DNA of 64,000 nt from JAJEFO01 sp965214325 (GCA_965214325.1 CBDCBG010000006.1:1426001-1490000); one strand, 5' to 3'; positions 42,770 to 51,961 are shown, numbered from the stretch's first letter. Translations and numbers: made by a program. Notes: generated by a model not told the origin, from the sequence alone.

Positions 42770-43854
42770 TGATGTCGAAAGCAATAGCATTCCTGACCCG
42801 CACGCGCGGCAACCCTGACACGGCCGACAGATTTGGGATCGCTGATTTCCTGGCCTATTCGTATCTGTTGGTTGGTGTGCTGGTCATCCTCGTGCCAGTG
42901 TTCTGGACGTTCCTCAGCTCGATCAAACCAGAACGCGCCATTGATAGCTTTGACACACGTCTGTTGCCAATTGCGCAGGTCGAAAGAGAGGTCGAAGGCG
43001 TTGGCAACAGGGCGATCTGGGAATACGCCGCCGAAGACGGCGCTGTCAGCGATGTGTTCAAGGCCGGTCCGACGCGGAAGATTACGGATGTGGCCGCGGT
43101 CGATGATCCGGATGCTATTTTTCAGGTCGATCGCAAGCGCCTGTCACCGTCCGAAGAGCTTCGACTTGGTCTGGAAAACTACCTGGACCCGCTTCTCAAA
43201 CGTAACGGACAGGATAATTTCCACTTCTGGACGTATCTCTTCAACTCGGTTTTCGTGACCGTGGCAGCGACGTTGATCACGTTGCTGATCAATGCCATGG
43301 CCGCATTCGCGTTGTCGAAGTACCGCTTTCGCGGGCGGCTGACATTCACTTTGCTGATCGTAGCAACCTTGCTGATCCCGTCGTCAATCATCCTGGTATC
43401 GTTGTTTTTTGTCGTGTGGACATTTGGAATTTTCGGTTCCTTGTGGGGTGTGATTATCCCCGCCGCTGCGACGCCGACCGGCGTGTTCTTGCTGCGTCAA
43501 TACATGCTAACGATCCCCGACGAATTGCTGGAAGCGGCGCGCATGGACTCCGCCAGCGAGTGGCGCATCTTCTGGCGCATCATCATTCCGCTCTCGCTGC
43601 CGGCCCTGTCGGTGCTGGCCATCCTGAGCGTCATCTGGCGTTGGAACGATTTCCTCTGGCCGCTGATCGTCCTGATCTCGGATCCCGCGAAGCACACCAT
43701 TCAGCTGGGGCTTACCCAATACGCCGGAGAGTTCGATCAGGATTTCCACTACATCCTTGCCATGACGGTCGTGTCACTCTTGCCGATCACGCTGGTCTTT
43801 GTCTGGCTCCAGCGCTTCATCACCACCGGAATTGCAACGACGGGTTTGAAATGA
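42769..43854 (+). CDS. Sugar ABC transporter permease 2 (MalG type) with periplasmic insert
   Basis: 361 residues against the usual ~280. Helix 1 (YLLVGVLVILVPVFWTFLSS) leads into KPERAIDSF and then about 90 extra hydrophilic residues (KAGPTRKITDVAAVDDPDAI and around) before HFWTYLFNSVFVTVAATL. The rest is normal: FALSKYRFRGR, GVFLLRQYMLTIPDELLEAARMDSASEWRIFWRIIIP with the EAA loop, and LSVIWRWNDFLWPLIV. Second ATG at 42772 is also possible. ATGA overlap with the ATPase gene. Confidence 0.82.
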   Translation: MMSKAIAFLTRTRGNPDTADRFGIADFLAYSYLLVGVLVILVPVFWTFLSSIKPERAIDSFDTRLLPIAQVEREVEGVGNRAIWEYAAEDGAVSDVFKAGPTRKITDVAAVDDPDAIFQVDRKRLSPSEELRLGLENYLDPLLKRNGQDNFHFWTYLFNSVFVTVAATLITLLINAMAAFALSKYRFRGRLTFTLLIVATLLIPSSIILVSLFFVVWTFGIFGSLWGVIIPAAATPTGVFLLRQYMLTIPDELLEAARMDSASEWRIFWRIIIPLSLPALSVLAILSVIWRWNDFLWPLIVLISDPAKHTIQLGLTQYAGEFDQDFHYILAMTVVSLLPITLVFVWLQRFITTGIATTGLK

Positions 43855-44939
43855 CTGACTCCTCTCACGCACTGGAACTCAAGGACATACGAAAGTCATT
43901 CGGCAGTGTCGAAGTCATCCACGGAATTGATCTGCAAATTGAAGAAGGCGAGTTTGTCGTCTTTGTTGGCCCGTCGGGCTGTGGCAAATCAACCCTTTTG
44001 CGCCTGATCGCAGGACTGGACGATCCCACTTCGGGCGACATCCTGCTTCAGGACAAGCGCGTGAACAACGTGCCCGCCTCCGAACGCGGGCTGTCCATGG
44101 TGTTCCAGTCCTATGCGCTTTATCCGCATATGGCGGTGCGCCAGAATCTCTCATTTGGCCTGGAAAACATTCGCATGCACCGGGCGGAAATTGATCGCCG
44201 TGTGAATGATGCCGCCGAGCTCTTGCAAATCGATCAGCTTCTCAGCCGCCGGCCCGGACAATTGTCGGGTGGTCAGCGGCAGCGGGTTGCCATTGGCCGT
44301 GCCATCGTGCGCGAACCGATCATTTTCCTGTTCGACGAGCCGCTCTCGAACCTCGATGCAGAGTTGCGTCTGCAAATGCGGGTAGAGATTTCCAATCTGC
44401 ATGCCCAGCTTAAGAACACGATGATCTATGTCACGCATGACCAGATCGAAGCGATGACAATGGCCGATCGTATCGTTGTCCTGCGGGGCGGAGTGATCGA
44501 GCAGGTGGGCAAGCCCCTCGATCTCTATAACACCCCGGCGAACAAGTTCGTGGCAGGATTCATCGGCGCACCTCAGATGAACTTCCTGAAAGGCCAGCTG
44601 GACGGCAATTCCCTGAAGCTCGATTGCGGTCTTACACGAGAGGTTCCGGTGAGGGATCCTGCAAGCGTCCAAAAGGTGACATTGGGTATCCGGCCCGAGG
44701 CAATCGACGTTTCGCTGGAAGGCAAAGGTGCGGAAAGGATCACCGTCCAGAACTTCGAACAACTCGGAGCGGTTACCTATATCTATGGCGCATTCGCAAG
44801 TGGCGAAACTCTGACGGTACAGCTTGCCAGGCAGATACAGCTGGAACGTGGCCAAGAAATCAGCGTGTCCATGCACGCCGCGGACTTCCACATTTTTGGA
44901 GGTGATGGAGAAAAGTCCTTGCCTATGGAAAAGTGGTGA
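43851..44939 (+). CDS. Sugar ABC transporter ATP-binding protein (UgpC/MalK type)
   Basis: 362 residues. Walker A GPSGCGKST (residues ~39-47), Q-loop FQSYALYPHM, signature LSGGQRQRVAIGRAI, Walker B IFLFDEPLSNLD, H-loop YVTHDQIEAMTMAD. The C-terminal TOBE/OB regulatory part is present (LGIRPEAIDVSLEG, VTYIYGAFASGE). It powers the two permeases. Its stop overlaps the GTG of the next gene. Confidence 0.9.
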   Translation: MTDSSHALELKDIRKSFGSVEVIHGIDLQIEEGEFVVFVGPSGCGKSTLLRLIAGLDDPTSGDILLQDKRVNNVPASERGLSMVFQSYALYPHMAVRQNLSFGLENIRMHRAEIDRRVNDAAELLQIDQLLSRRPGQLSGGQRQRVAIGRAIVREPIIFLFDEPLSNLDAELRLQMRVEISNLHAQLKNTMIYVTHDQIEAMTMADRIVVLRGGVIEQVGKPLDLYNTPANKFVAGFIGAPQMNFLKGQLDGNSLKLDCGLTREVPVRDPASVQKVTLGIRPEAIDVSLEGKGAERITVQNFEQLGAVTYIYGAFASGETLTVQLARQIQLERGQEISVSMHAADFHIFGGDGEKSLPMEKW

Positions 44940-45952
44940 AAGTTGCACTTATCGGTCTTGGAATGGTGTCGCGAACCTATGGCGACGCCATTCTGAATTC
45001 GGAAAGGGTGTCGCTGGAGACCGTGTATTCCCGGACTGCTGAGGGCCGCGCAGCGTTTCTTAACGATTGGCCGGATCTGGGGGCGAGGGCCGCGCAGAGC
45101 ATTGCGGATATCGCCAATTCCGATGTGGATTTCGTGATCGTCACGACCCCACCGAGTGCGCGCGCCGACATCGTTCGGAGCCTGGCTGAAGCGGGCAAGC
45201 CGATCCTGATGGAAAAACCGGTCGAACGCAGTTTAGAGAATGCGACCGCACTGGTGGAAAGGTGCAAAGCCGCAGGCATTCCTTTGGGCATTGTCTTGCA
45301 GCACCGTGCACGCCCTGCGGTGGCCGATCTGCGGCGGCTCATGCCGACACTTGGCACGCTGCGCGCTGCCGAGGTCAATGTGCCGTGGTGGCGTCCGCAG
45401 TCCTACTATGACGAGCCGGGGCGTGGCAGCTATGCGCGCGACGGCGGAGGTGTACTTATCAGCCAGGCGATCCATACGCTTGATCTGATGCTGTCGTTGA
45501 CGGGACCGGTCACCGAAGTCACGGCAATGACGGCCACCACCGGCTTTCACACGATGGAGGCTGAGGACTTTGTCACTGCAGGGTTGCGTTTTGACAACGG
45601 GGCCGTCGGCCAGATCTTTGCGACAACTGCAAGTTTCCCCGGTCGCGGAGAGACCATCGCGCTCCATTTCGATGATGGCTCTGCCCATCTTGATGCGGGG
45701 CTGCTGAAGATCGACCGTCAGGACGGCACCAGCGAAACCTTTGGGCAGGCAGCGAGCTCGGGCGCCGGGGCGGACCCGATGGCATTCACAAGTGATTGGC
45801 ACCGGTTCGTGATCGAGGATTTTGCCGACGCATTGTCTAACAACCGAGCGCCACTTGTCACCGGTCGGGATGCCTTGGGTGTGCACCGGCTGATAGCGGC
45901 GATGGAACATTCGGCGAGAAACGGAACGTCCGCAAAATTGAGGGACTTTTGA
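44936..45952 (+). CDS. Gfo/Idh/MocA family oxidoreductase 1
   Basis: 338 residues from GTG 44936 (GTGA overlap with the ATPase stop; GTG 44933 is also possible). NAD(P) site VALIGLGMVSRTYG; the EKP motif as LMEKPVERSLENA; active-site region WWRPQSYYDEPGRGSYARDGGGVLISQAIHTLDLML, visible from YYDEPGRGS to QAIHTLD, which includes the His/Asp pair. These enzymes oxidise or reduce sugars, inositols or uronate derivatives. One of three in a row, so the substrate probably needs oxidation and re-reduction or removal of a blocking group. Confidence 0.85.
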   Translation: MKVALIGLGMVSRTYGDAILNSERVSLETVYSRTAEGRAAFLNDWPDLGARAAQSIADIANSDVDFVIVTTPPSARADIVRSLAEAGKPILMEKPVERSLENATALVERCKAAGIPLGIVLQHRARPAVADLRRLMPTLGTLRAAEVNVPWWRPQSYYDEPGRGSYARDGGGVLISQAIHTLDLMLSLTGPVTEVTAMTATTGFHTMEAEDFVTAGLRFDNGAVGQIFATTASFPGRGETIALHFDDGSAHLDAGLLKIDRQDGTSETFGQAASSGAGADPMAFTSDWHRFVIEDFADALSNNRAPLVTGRDALGVHRLIAAMEHSARNGTSAKLRDF

Positions 45953-45953
45953 A

Positions 45954-46967
45954 ATGCCTCTTAAACTTGGCGTGCTCGGGATTGATCACGGCCACATCTT
46001 TGGAATGCTGTCGAGCATGCAGGATCAGAGGTGCAGATGTGATGCCTACTGGACCGATGGGCCCGCGGTAACCGAAGCGAAATTCAATCGCGTGTTTCCC
46101 GACGTCGCTAGGATCGACGACCGTCGTCGCATCCTTGATGACCCTGCCATTTCCATGATCCTGATTTCAGCGGTACCCGCTGACCGGGCAAAGCTGGCCA
46201 TCGAGGCCATGGAGGCCGGTAAGGATGTGATGGTGGACAAGCCTGGCTGCACCACGCTGGAACAGCTGGCGCAGATCAAGAAAGTACAGGCGCGCACCGG
46301 GCGGATCTGGAGTGTCAACTTTTCCGAGCGTTTCGAGATCCCGGCCGTGACCCGCGCCGCTGAAATGGTGTTTGGCGGAGCAATTGGCAGGGTGGTTCAA
46401 ACGGTTGGATTGGGACCGCATAAGCAGAACCTGCAAACCCGCCCTGATTGGTTCTTCAAGCGTGAACGGTATGGCGGAATTCTGACCGATATCGGCAGTC
46501 ACCAAATTGATCAGTTCCTGTATTTCACGGGGGCGGAAGACGCGGAAATTTCACATGCCCTGGCAGAAAATTCGACGATGCCGGACCAACCGGGGTTTCA
46601 GGATTTCGGAGAGATCGTTCTGAAATCGGACCACAGCCATGGATACATCCGGGTCGATTGGTTCACGCCTGACGGACTGCCGACATGGGGCGATGGCCGT
46701 CTCTTCATTCAGGGGACCGAAGGGTTCATTGAACTGCGGAAGTATACCGATATTGGCCGGACCCACGTCACGAATTCCCTGTTCCTGGTGAATGGTGAGA
46801 AGAACGAGTTGATCCCGTGCGATGACGCGGGCCGCCCCTATTTCTCTCGACTGATCGCGGATGTTCATGACCGTACCGAGACCGCCGTTTCGCAGCCGCA
46901 CACGTTCAAGACGATGGACCTGGCGATCCGCGCACAAATGATGGCGGACGGGGCGTGCAAATGTTGA
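45954..46967 (+). CDS. Gfo/Idh/MocA family oxidoreductase 2
   Basis: 337 residues. Start LKLGVLGIDHGHIFGMLSSM is atypical: the Rossmann glycines are GIDHGH rather than GxGxxG. DKP replaces EKP (MVDKPGCTTLEQL). Further on, WFFKRERYGGILTDIGSHQIDQFLYFTG holds the family GGxxxDxxxHxxD pattern, visible in GGILTDIGSHQID. Starts one base after the stop of gene 1 and overlaps gene 3. Belongs to a divergent branch; specific reaction unknown. Confidence 0.8.
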   Translation: MPLKLGVLGIDHGHIFGMLSSMQDQRCRCDAYWTDGPAVTEAKFNRVFPDVARIDDRRRILDDPAISMILISAVPADRAKLAIEAMEAGKDVMVDKPGCTTLEQLAQIKKVQARTGRIWSVNFSERFEIPAVTRAAEMVFGGAIGRVVQTVGLGPHKQNLQTRPDWFFKRERYGGILTDIGSHQIDQFLYFTGAEDAEISHALAENSTMPDQPGFQDFGEIVLKSDHSHGYIRVDWFTPDGLPTWGDGRLFIQGTEGFIELRKYTDIGRTHVTNSLFLVNGEKNELIPCDDAGRPYFSRLIADVHDRTETAVSQPHTFKTMDLAIRAQMMADGACKC

Positions 46968-48016
46968 ACGTTGCAATAATTGGCGCTGGCATCGGCAAAA
47001 AGCACCTGAATGGCTTTGCCGAATTGCCCAAAGCCTTTGCCGTGCGGACGATCTGTGATCTTGACGAAGACCGCGGCAGGGCGTTGGCGGCATCCCATCC
47101 CGGCACCGGTTTTACCACGGAATTGTCCAGCGTGTTGGCAGACCCGAACATAGACATTGTCGATGTCTGCCTGCCGCCTCACCTGCATCTCAGCGCCTGC
47201 CTAGACGCCCTCGACGCCGGGAAGAAGGTGATCTGCGAGAAGCCGTTAGTGGCGTCCTTGTACGAGGCTGATCTGCTCTCCCAGAAGGTAGCCGAGACAA
47301 ACGGGTTTCTGTCGCCGGTCTTCCAGTATCGATATGGGCTTGGGTCGGCGCAGTTGCAGGCCCTGATCGACGCGGGCCTGGCCGGGCGCGCCTATGCCGG
47401 CACGCTGGAAACGCACTGGGATCGCTCGGAAGCCTATTATTCTGTTCCGTGGCGCGGGACATGGGCCGGGGAACAGGGTGGTGCCATTCTGGGGCACGCG
47501 ATCCATATTCACGATCTGTTGCCAATGTTCCTTGGGCCGATTGAACGCGTCTACGCCGACCTGGATACCCGCGTGAACGACATTGAAGTCGAGGATTGCG
47601 CCGCGCTGTGTATCCGAATGGAGAGCGGCGCGCTCATCACGTCTTCGGTCACGTTGGGGTGCGCGGAAAACATGAGCCGGATGCGCCTGATATTCGAGGG
47701 CTTTACGGTGGAATCCGATCGTGAGCCCTATGCCCTGACAGAAGATAGCTGGAGTTTCATTGCCAGAGGCCAAACCAAGCAAGCAGACATTGATCGGGTT
47801 CTGGCGGGGGTCGGACCGGTGTTGTCGGGCTATACCGCCATGTTTGATGCCATTGCTCGCAAACTGCATGGCGAAGATGCGCCGTTCGTGTCCCTTGCAG
47901 ACGGGCGAAGATCCCTGGAATTCGTCAGTGCAGTCTATGGGTCTGCCCGCTCTAATCTGCCGGTGTCACTGCCTTTGGGTCCGGATTGCGATCTCTATGA
48001 GGGCTGGCTTCCGTGA
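46961..48016 (+). CDS. Gfo/Idh/MocA family oxidoreductase 3
   Basis: 351 residues from ATG 46961, which overlaps the end of gene 2. NAD(P) site VAIIGAGIGKKHLNGF; EKP motif VICEKPLVASLYEADLL; active-site part WRGTWAGEQGGAILGHAIHIHDLLPMFLGP with GGxxxGHxIHxxD. Three paralogous dehydrogenases in one operon suggest successive steps on a carbohydrate. Overlaps the esterase gene by GTGA. Confidence 0.85.
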   Translation: MLNVAIIGAGIGKKHLNGFAELPKAFAVRTICDLDEDRGRALAASHPGTGFTTELSSVLADPNIDIVDVCLPPHLHLSACLDALDAGKKVICEKPLVASLYEADLLSQKVAETNGFLSPVFQYRYGLGSAQLQALIDAGLAGRAYAGTLETHWDRSEAYYSVPWRGTWAGEQGGAILGHAIHIHDLLPMFLGPIERVYADLDTRVNDIEVEDCAALCIRMESGALITSSVTLGCAENMSRMRLIFEGFTVESDREPYALTEDSWSFIARGQTKQADIDRVLAGVGPVLSGYTAMFDAIARKLHGEDAPFVSLADGRRSLEFVSAVYGSARSNLPVSLPLGPDCDLYEGWLP

Positions 48017-49227
48017 CGGAACAAGATGGCTTTGAGGATTTCGGGACAGTCTATGCGGGAGAAATAGATTTTCCGCCGCTGGATGGGGACGTCGCGGTGA
48101 CGACGCGGGCGCAGCGCGATCAGCGACAGGCCGACCTGCTTGGGGTTCTGGCACAGGAGTTTTACGGCCCGGTTCCCGCAGCGCCCGACACCATCAGCGT
48201 ATCGCGAATGCCCATTGCAGGCGAGCAGGCTGAACGACTGGAGATCGACTTGGCTGTTGGCAAGCGGCGTTTTTCGGTCGATGCCGCTCTTTGGCTTCCG
48301 CCTGATACAGACGGCCCCGCCCCGCTGATCTGCGGGTTGGACTTTATTGGGCCGGTTGGGCTTGTGACATCGACCGACTTTCCGCTGGATCCCAAGGCCC
48401 GCGTTTCTTCTCGACCACAATTCGGCGCGCGCGATTTTCGGATGAGCGAAACGCTGCGCGGCGTATCGGCCTATCGTTGGCCGGTTCGCATGCTACAAGG
48501 GGCCGGATATGCGGTGCTGGTCAGCTGTTACGGCTCGTGGGTGCCGGATGATCGCAATGAATGGAAGACCCACGGGGTGTACCCGCTGCTGGGTTGTCAG
48601 GACGAGTGCCCTGTGGGCGCGATTTCGTTGTGGGCCTGGGCGATCCAGCGCTTAATGGATGCGGCTGGAACCTGTCCAGAGATCGACGCCTCACAAGTCG
48701 CGGTTGCGGGCCATTCCAGATTGGGAAAGGCCGCACTTTGGGCCGCCGCCAATGACCGGCGTATCGGGGCGGCGATGGCCAATAACTCAGGCTGTGGCGG
48801 CTCTGCACCGGCAGCGCACCCTGTTGGCGAAACGTTAGAGCAAATGGCCGAGCGTTTCCCGCATTGGACCATCCCACCTCGGGACGGCGGAGCGTCGAAA
48901 CTCTCCTTTGATCAACATCACTTGCTGTCCCTGATCGCGCCGCGTACGGTTTTTCTGGCCGCAGCGAATGCCGATATCTGGGCAGATCCCATCGGGAGTT
49001 ATTGCGCGCTGCGCGAGGCTTCGGAATTCTGGCGATTTGAGCATCCGGAAGGGTTCGACTGGCCCCTGGCTGAAGAGATCTGGCGGTCCTGTGGACGTGT
49101 TCAGAACGGCCCGCTGGGATACCATCTGAGACCCGGCGGGCACGATATTCTGCCCTATGATTGGCGGAACTTTCTGGATTTCCTCAAATCGGTACCAATC
49201 GCGCGGAACGGGACGCAAGCCGCATGA
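48013..49227 (+). CDS. CE15-like glucuronoyl esterase / acetyl xylan esterase-like hydrolase
   Basis: 404 residues, start GTG 48013. Alpha/beta-hydrolase with CE15 features: GYAVLVSCYGSWVPDD, the nucleophile region VAVAGHSRLGKAALWAAANDRRI (GHSRLGK with Ser), NNSGCGGSA, LSLIAPRTVFLAAANADIWADPIGSY with the acid, and the catalytic His in HLRPGGHDILPYDW. CE15 enzymes cut methyl esters or lignin esters of glucuronate. No signal peptide is seen, so unlike secreted CE15 enzymes it would act inside the cell on imported material. Fits the transporter and dehydrogenases of this operon. Confidence 0.75.
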   Translation: MTEQDGFEDFGTVYAGEIDFPPLDGDVAVTTRAQRDQRQADLLGVLAQEFYGPVPAAPDTISVSRMPIAGEQAERLEIDLAVGKRRFSVDAALWLPPDTDGPAPLICGLDFIGPVGLVTSTDFPLDPKARVSSRPQFGARDFRMSETLRGVSAYRWPVRMLQGAGYAVLVSCYGSWVPDDRNEWKTHGVYPLLGCQDECPVGAISLWAWAIQRLMDAAGTCPEIDASQVAVAGHSRLGKAALWAAANDRRIGAAMANNSGCGGSAPAAHPVGETLEQMAERFPHWTIPPRDGGASKLSFDQHHLLSLIAPRTVFLAAANADIWADPIGSYCALREASEFWRFEHPEGFDWPLAEEIWRSCGRVQNGPLGYHLRPGGHDILPYDWRNFLDFLKSVPIARNGTQAA

Positions 49228-49403
49228 AATTCGTAAGAGCGGAAAGCCTGCGCCAGGTCTCTGAGCTGTTGGTTCAGGAGGCGGGCATTGCACGAACACT
49301 TGCCGGTGGCCCGGACGTTCTGGTTCAGAACCGTCCGGGACTTGTTGAACCGGACATCGTGATCGACGTCAAATTCCTTGAAGCTGAAGTTCAAGCCGAG
49401 TAA
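49224..49403 (+). pseudogene. Truncated FAD-binding subunit of a molybdenum hydroxylase (CoxM/CutM type)
   Basis: 59 residues starting MKFVRAESLRQVSELLVQEAG, then ARTLAGGPDVLVQNR, the FAD-loop motif AGGxxL of the CoxM family, and EPDIVIDVK. The full protein has about 270-290 residues; here a stop follows after about 20 percent. Its ATG overlaps the esterase stop (ATGA), so it was once part of the operon. The rest, with the large and iron-sulfur subunits, is gone; this is the right end of the accessory block. Confidence 0.68.
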
Positions 49404-50005
49404 GCGTTCGGTGAAGGCGTGACGGCCTTTCCTGTCGGCATCTGACGACCTTCTTTCCGGGCATTTCAATTTCCTCTGACTACACTTCTGAACGTCTGCC
49501 ATCCGGGCTGCATGCTGAGTTCCGGCGTCCCCTTTTCGGTGCCCGTCGTGCCGTCGGTTCCGTCGGCGGAGGACCTTGAATGCCTTCATGCGCGGGAACA
49601 TGCGCGTGCGAAGGCGGCGGAGGCGAGGCCACGGCAACGCTTCCGCGGCCGAAAGACGGGACAGGCGCCAATGCACGTTTGGGACGCGCTGCATGGAGGC
49701 GGCCGAAATCCTCGGATGGCTCGGATGGCACAAATGCGCAAATGCCGCCAAAGCGCATCCCGGGCGATGGTTCGTGAAAGTGTTCCGGGCGACGCAGACG
49801 CTCAGAAAGACGGTCAGGCAGGCAACGAAAACCGCTCATCACCGCTCGACCGAACGCTTACATTGTGCCAGGCGCACGGCGCGATGCGCGCAACGCACTG
49901 TTCTAGCAGGGTTTTCTATCGCTGTGCTAGGGAATTTTTTTGGTTTTCGACGATTTTTGCTGCAGCGCGGAAATCAAGCAGGCTATTGTTTCGACTTGAC
50001 TTAAA
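49404..50005. other. About 600 bp junction between accessory and core DNA, no gene seen
   Basis: Open frames here are rich in Arg and Pro and show no conserved motif. A T-rich stretch lies at about 49.94 kb. No integrase and no copy of the tRNA-Phe 3' end was found in the rest of the window. Confidence 0.45.
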
Positions 50006-50080
50006 TGGTGCCCGGGGGCGGAATCGAACCACCGACACGAGGATTTTCAGTCCACTGCTCTACCCCTGAGCTACCCGGGC
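50006..50080 (-). tRNA. tRNA-Phe (GAA)
   Basis: 75 bases on the minus strand with acceptor GCCCGGG / CCCGGGC, D-arm GCTCAGGGGTAGAGC, anticodon loop CTGAAAA with GAA, T-arm GGTTCGATTCC and encoded CCA. Its 3' end faces the accessory region. Confidence 0.95.
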
Positions 50081-50163
50081 ACGGATGCGGCGCTTGACGC
50101 TTGATCAGGTCGGTGCCTTCTAAAGTCAGCATGAGCGGCTGTCTAGTGCCTCGCGCCCAAAAT

Positions 50164-50349
50164 CTAGTGCCGCGCCTGCCCGTTCTCTGCAGGCCCGTCG
50201 GAGCCCTCGAACTCCTCCGGCAGATCGTCCTCGCTGGGAACGGCATATGCGCCGTTGAGCCAGCGCCACAGATCCAGATCCGCACAGCGCTTTGAACAAA
50301 ACGGGTCATATGTCTTCTCGACCGGCCTTTTGCAAATGGGGCAGCTCAA
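50164..50349 (-). CDS. yacG: YacG family zinc protein (DNA gyrase inhibitor)
   Basis: 61 residues if started at TTG 50349, giving MSCPICKRPVEKTYDPFCSK; the four zinc Cys are in CPIC and FCSKRC. DLWRWLNGAYAVPSED is the family ending. YacG binds gyrase B in other bacteria. The start overlaps the stop of the RNase gene (ATGACTTGA region), usual in this family of genomes; a longer start upstream is less likely. Confidence 0.82.
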   Translation of the reverse strand: MSCPICKRPVEKTYDPFCSKRCADLDLWRWLNGAYAVPSEDDLPEEFEGSDGPAENGQARH

Positions 50350-51374
50350 GTCATGGCCTCGCACAAGGGAAGTCGCTCGCGCTTGCGCAGGCACTCCATG
50401 TGACCGAGAGGCGTCCATCCTACAATCGTCGTTTCAACTGGACACGCACGAAACGCCGACTTCGCCACGTCCTCGACGCGGCGACGATCGCGTTTTACCA
50501 GCGGAGCAGGGTCAATAACGATCTGACCGCCCAGACCGCGCAAGCGAAGCGCGCGCGGCAAGGCTCGAAGAGCCGCGAGATTCGCCTTCAGCCCCGCAGC
50601 GGTCGAATTGCTCCCGGCGGAATTCACGTCCACCGCCACCAAGGCACGGGTGGGTTCCACAACAAGCGATCCGTCGCCAAACATGACGTGCGGAGACCGC
50701 AATGCGTCGATCATCTCGTCTGCACCGAACCGGGCAAAGCTGCCCGGCCTGTCGTCAAGGACGCTTGTTCGCGGCCAGTCCCGAAGCGCCAGTTCCGATG
50801 CCGAGGGACCATCGAGAAGCCTGACGGGCTTGCCCGACCTCGAATCGTTCAGGACCTTGCCGGCAATGTCAGCCAGGCGGGCGACTTCTTCCCGGACGTC
50901 CACCTCCTCTGCCGCCTCTGCCGCGGTTCGCAGGACAATGCCCATACTCTCCGGAAGATCGACACCATCCAGAATCCCCTGAAGCGCCGCCCTGCACTCT
51001 TGATCCGTGATCGCCCTCGAGATGTTTCGGCCGGGCGCGCCCGGGGTCAGCATCGCATGTCGGCCCTTGAAGAGAATCCTCTGTGTCGCGGGAGGAGCCT
51101 TTTCCCGCTCGGCATAGGTCGAAACCTGGGCGAGCACGGCTTCGCCCTGGACGATTTCCCTTGCGTGACGAAGAAACAGCGGCCCGTCCGGCGTCTCGAG
51201 GATCATGCCCCCCTGCCCCTTCATGGGTCGTCCCGCCTTCGCTCGGTAGATGGCGCCCGGCCGCATCCGGTCATCCGGCGGATCAACCAGAAGGTCATCC
51301 AGTTCCCCGTCCACGATTCTGGCCGCCGCCGGACGGCCCGCGAACCGGTCCATGGCGATCACGCTGCCTTTCAT
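50346..51374 (-). CDS. Ribonuclease E/G family protein
   Basis: 342 residues. The catalytic Asp pair sits in RALVAVDVNSAGSN and GGQIVIDPAPLVKRDRR. The N-terminal S1-like part is short (GAIYRAKAGRPMKGQGGMILET, FLRHAREIVQGEAVLAQV). It is shorter than classical RNase G (about 490), a form seen in Rhodobacteraceae. Processes rRNA or mRNA. ATGA overlap with maf. Confidence 0.85.
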   Translation of the reverse strand: MKGSVIAMDRFAGRPAAARIVDGELDDLLVDPPDDRMRPGAIYRAKAGRPMKGQGGMILETPDGPLFLRHAREIVQGEAVLAQVSTYAEREKAPPATQRILFKGRHAMLTPGAPGRNISRAITDQECRAALQGILDGVDLPESMGIVLRTAAEAAEEVDVREEVARLADIAGKVLNDSRSGKPVRLLDGPSASELALRDWPRTSVLDDRPGSFARFGADEMIDALRSPHVMFGDGSLVVEPTRALVAVDVNSAGSNSTAAGLKANLAALRALPRALRLRGLGGQIVIDPAPLVKRDRRRVEDVAKSAFRACPVETTIVGWTPLGHMECLRKRERLPLCEAMT

Positions 51375-51961
51375 GACCGCCTCAAGACCGGGATTCCCGC
51401 CGCCGTCAGCAACCTTGCCGTTTCGTGAACCGGCAATCCCATGATCGCAGTGTAAGATCCCGCAATCCAGGGGATGAATGCGCCCCCAGGGCCTTGTATT
51501 GCGTATGCGCCCGCCTTCCCCGCCCAGTCCCCGGCATCAAGATATGCCACAAGGTCGTTCTCCCCCAGACGCTGCATCCTGACCTTGCTGGCCACGTCGC
51601 GCATCTTCAGTCCGTCGTCGGACAGAACCGCAATTGCCGTGTGAACCCTGTGACGCCGGCCGGAGAGCAGACGGAGAAAATCCTCCGCCTCGCCGCGATC
51701 CCGGGGTTTGCCCAGGATACGTCGCCCGACCGCCACGACAGTATCGGCCGCCAACACGACCTCGCCGTCCGAGCGGATAACGGACTTCGCCTTCTCCTCC
51801 GTCACGCGCAGGCAATAGGTGCGCGGCATTTCGCCCGCCCTTGGAGTCTCGTCAATGTCTGCGGGACGCACCTCGTCCGGCCTGACGCCAAGCTGGGCGA
51901 GCACCTCAAGCCGCCTTGGCGAGGCTGACCCAAGAATGAGGCGCGGGCGCGAAGCGCTCAC
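51371..51961 (-). CDS. maf: Maf family nucleotide pyrophosphatase
   Basis: 196 residues, start GTG 51961 in a GTGA overlap with infA. Family pieces: LILGSASPRRLEVLAQLG, AADTVVAVGRRILGKP with catalytic Asp, FLRLLSGRRHRVHTAIAVL and GKAGAYAIQGPGGAFIPWIAGSY. Hydrolyses unusual nucleoside triphosphates. Confidence 0.9.
   Translation of the reverse strand: MSASRPRLILGSASPRRLEVLAQLGVRPDEVRPADIDETPRAGEMPRTYCLRVTEEKAKSVIRSDGEVVLAADTVVAVGRRILGKPRDRGEAEDFLRLLSGRRHRVHTAIAVLSDDGLKMRDVASKVRMQRLGENDLVAYLDAGDWAGKAGAYAIQGPGGAFIPWIAGSYTAIMGLPVHETARLLTAAGIPVLRRS

Noticed and set aside
49512..50069. Overlapping Arg-rich frames between the accessory block and tRNA-Phe
   Set aside because: No conserved motif or ribosome site; the last one runs into the tRNA.
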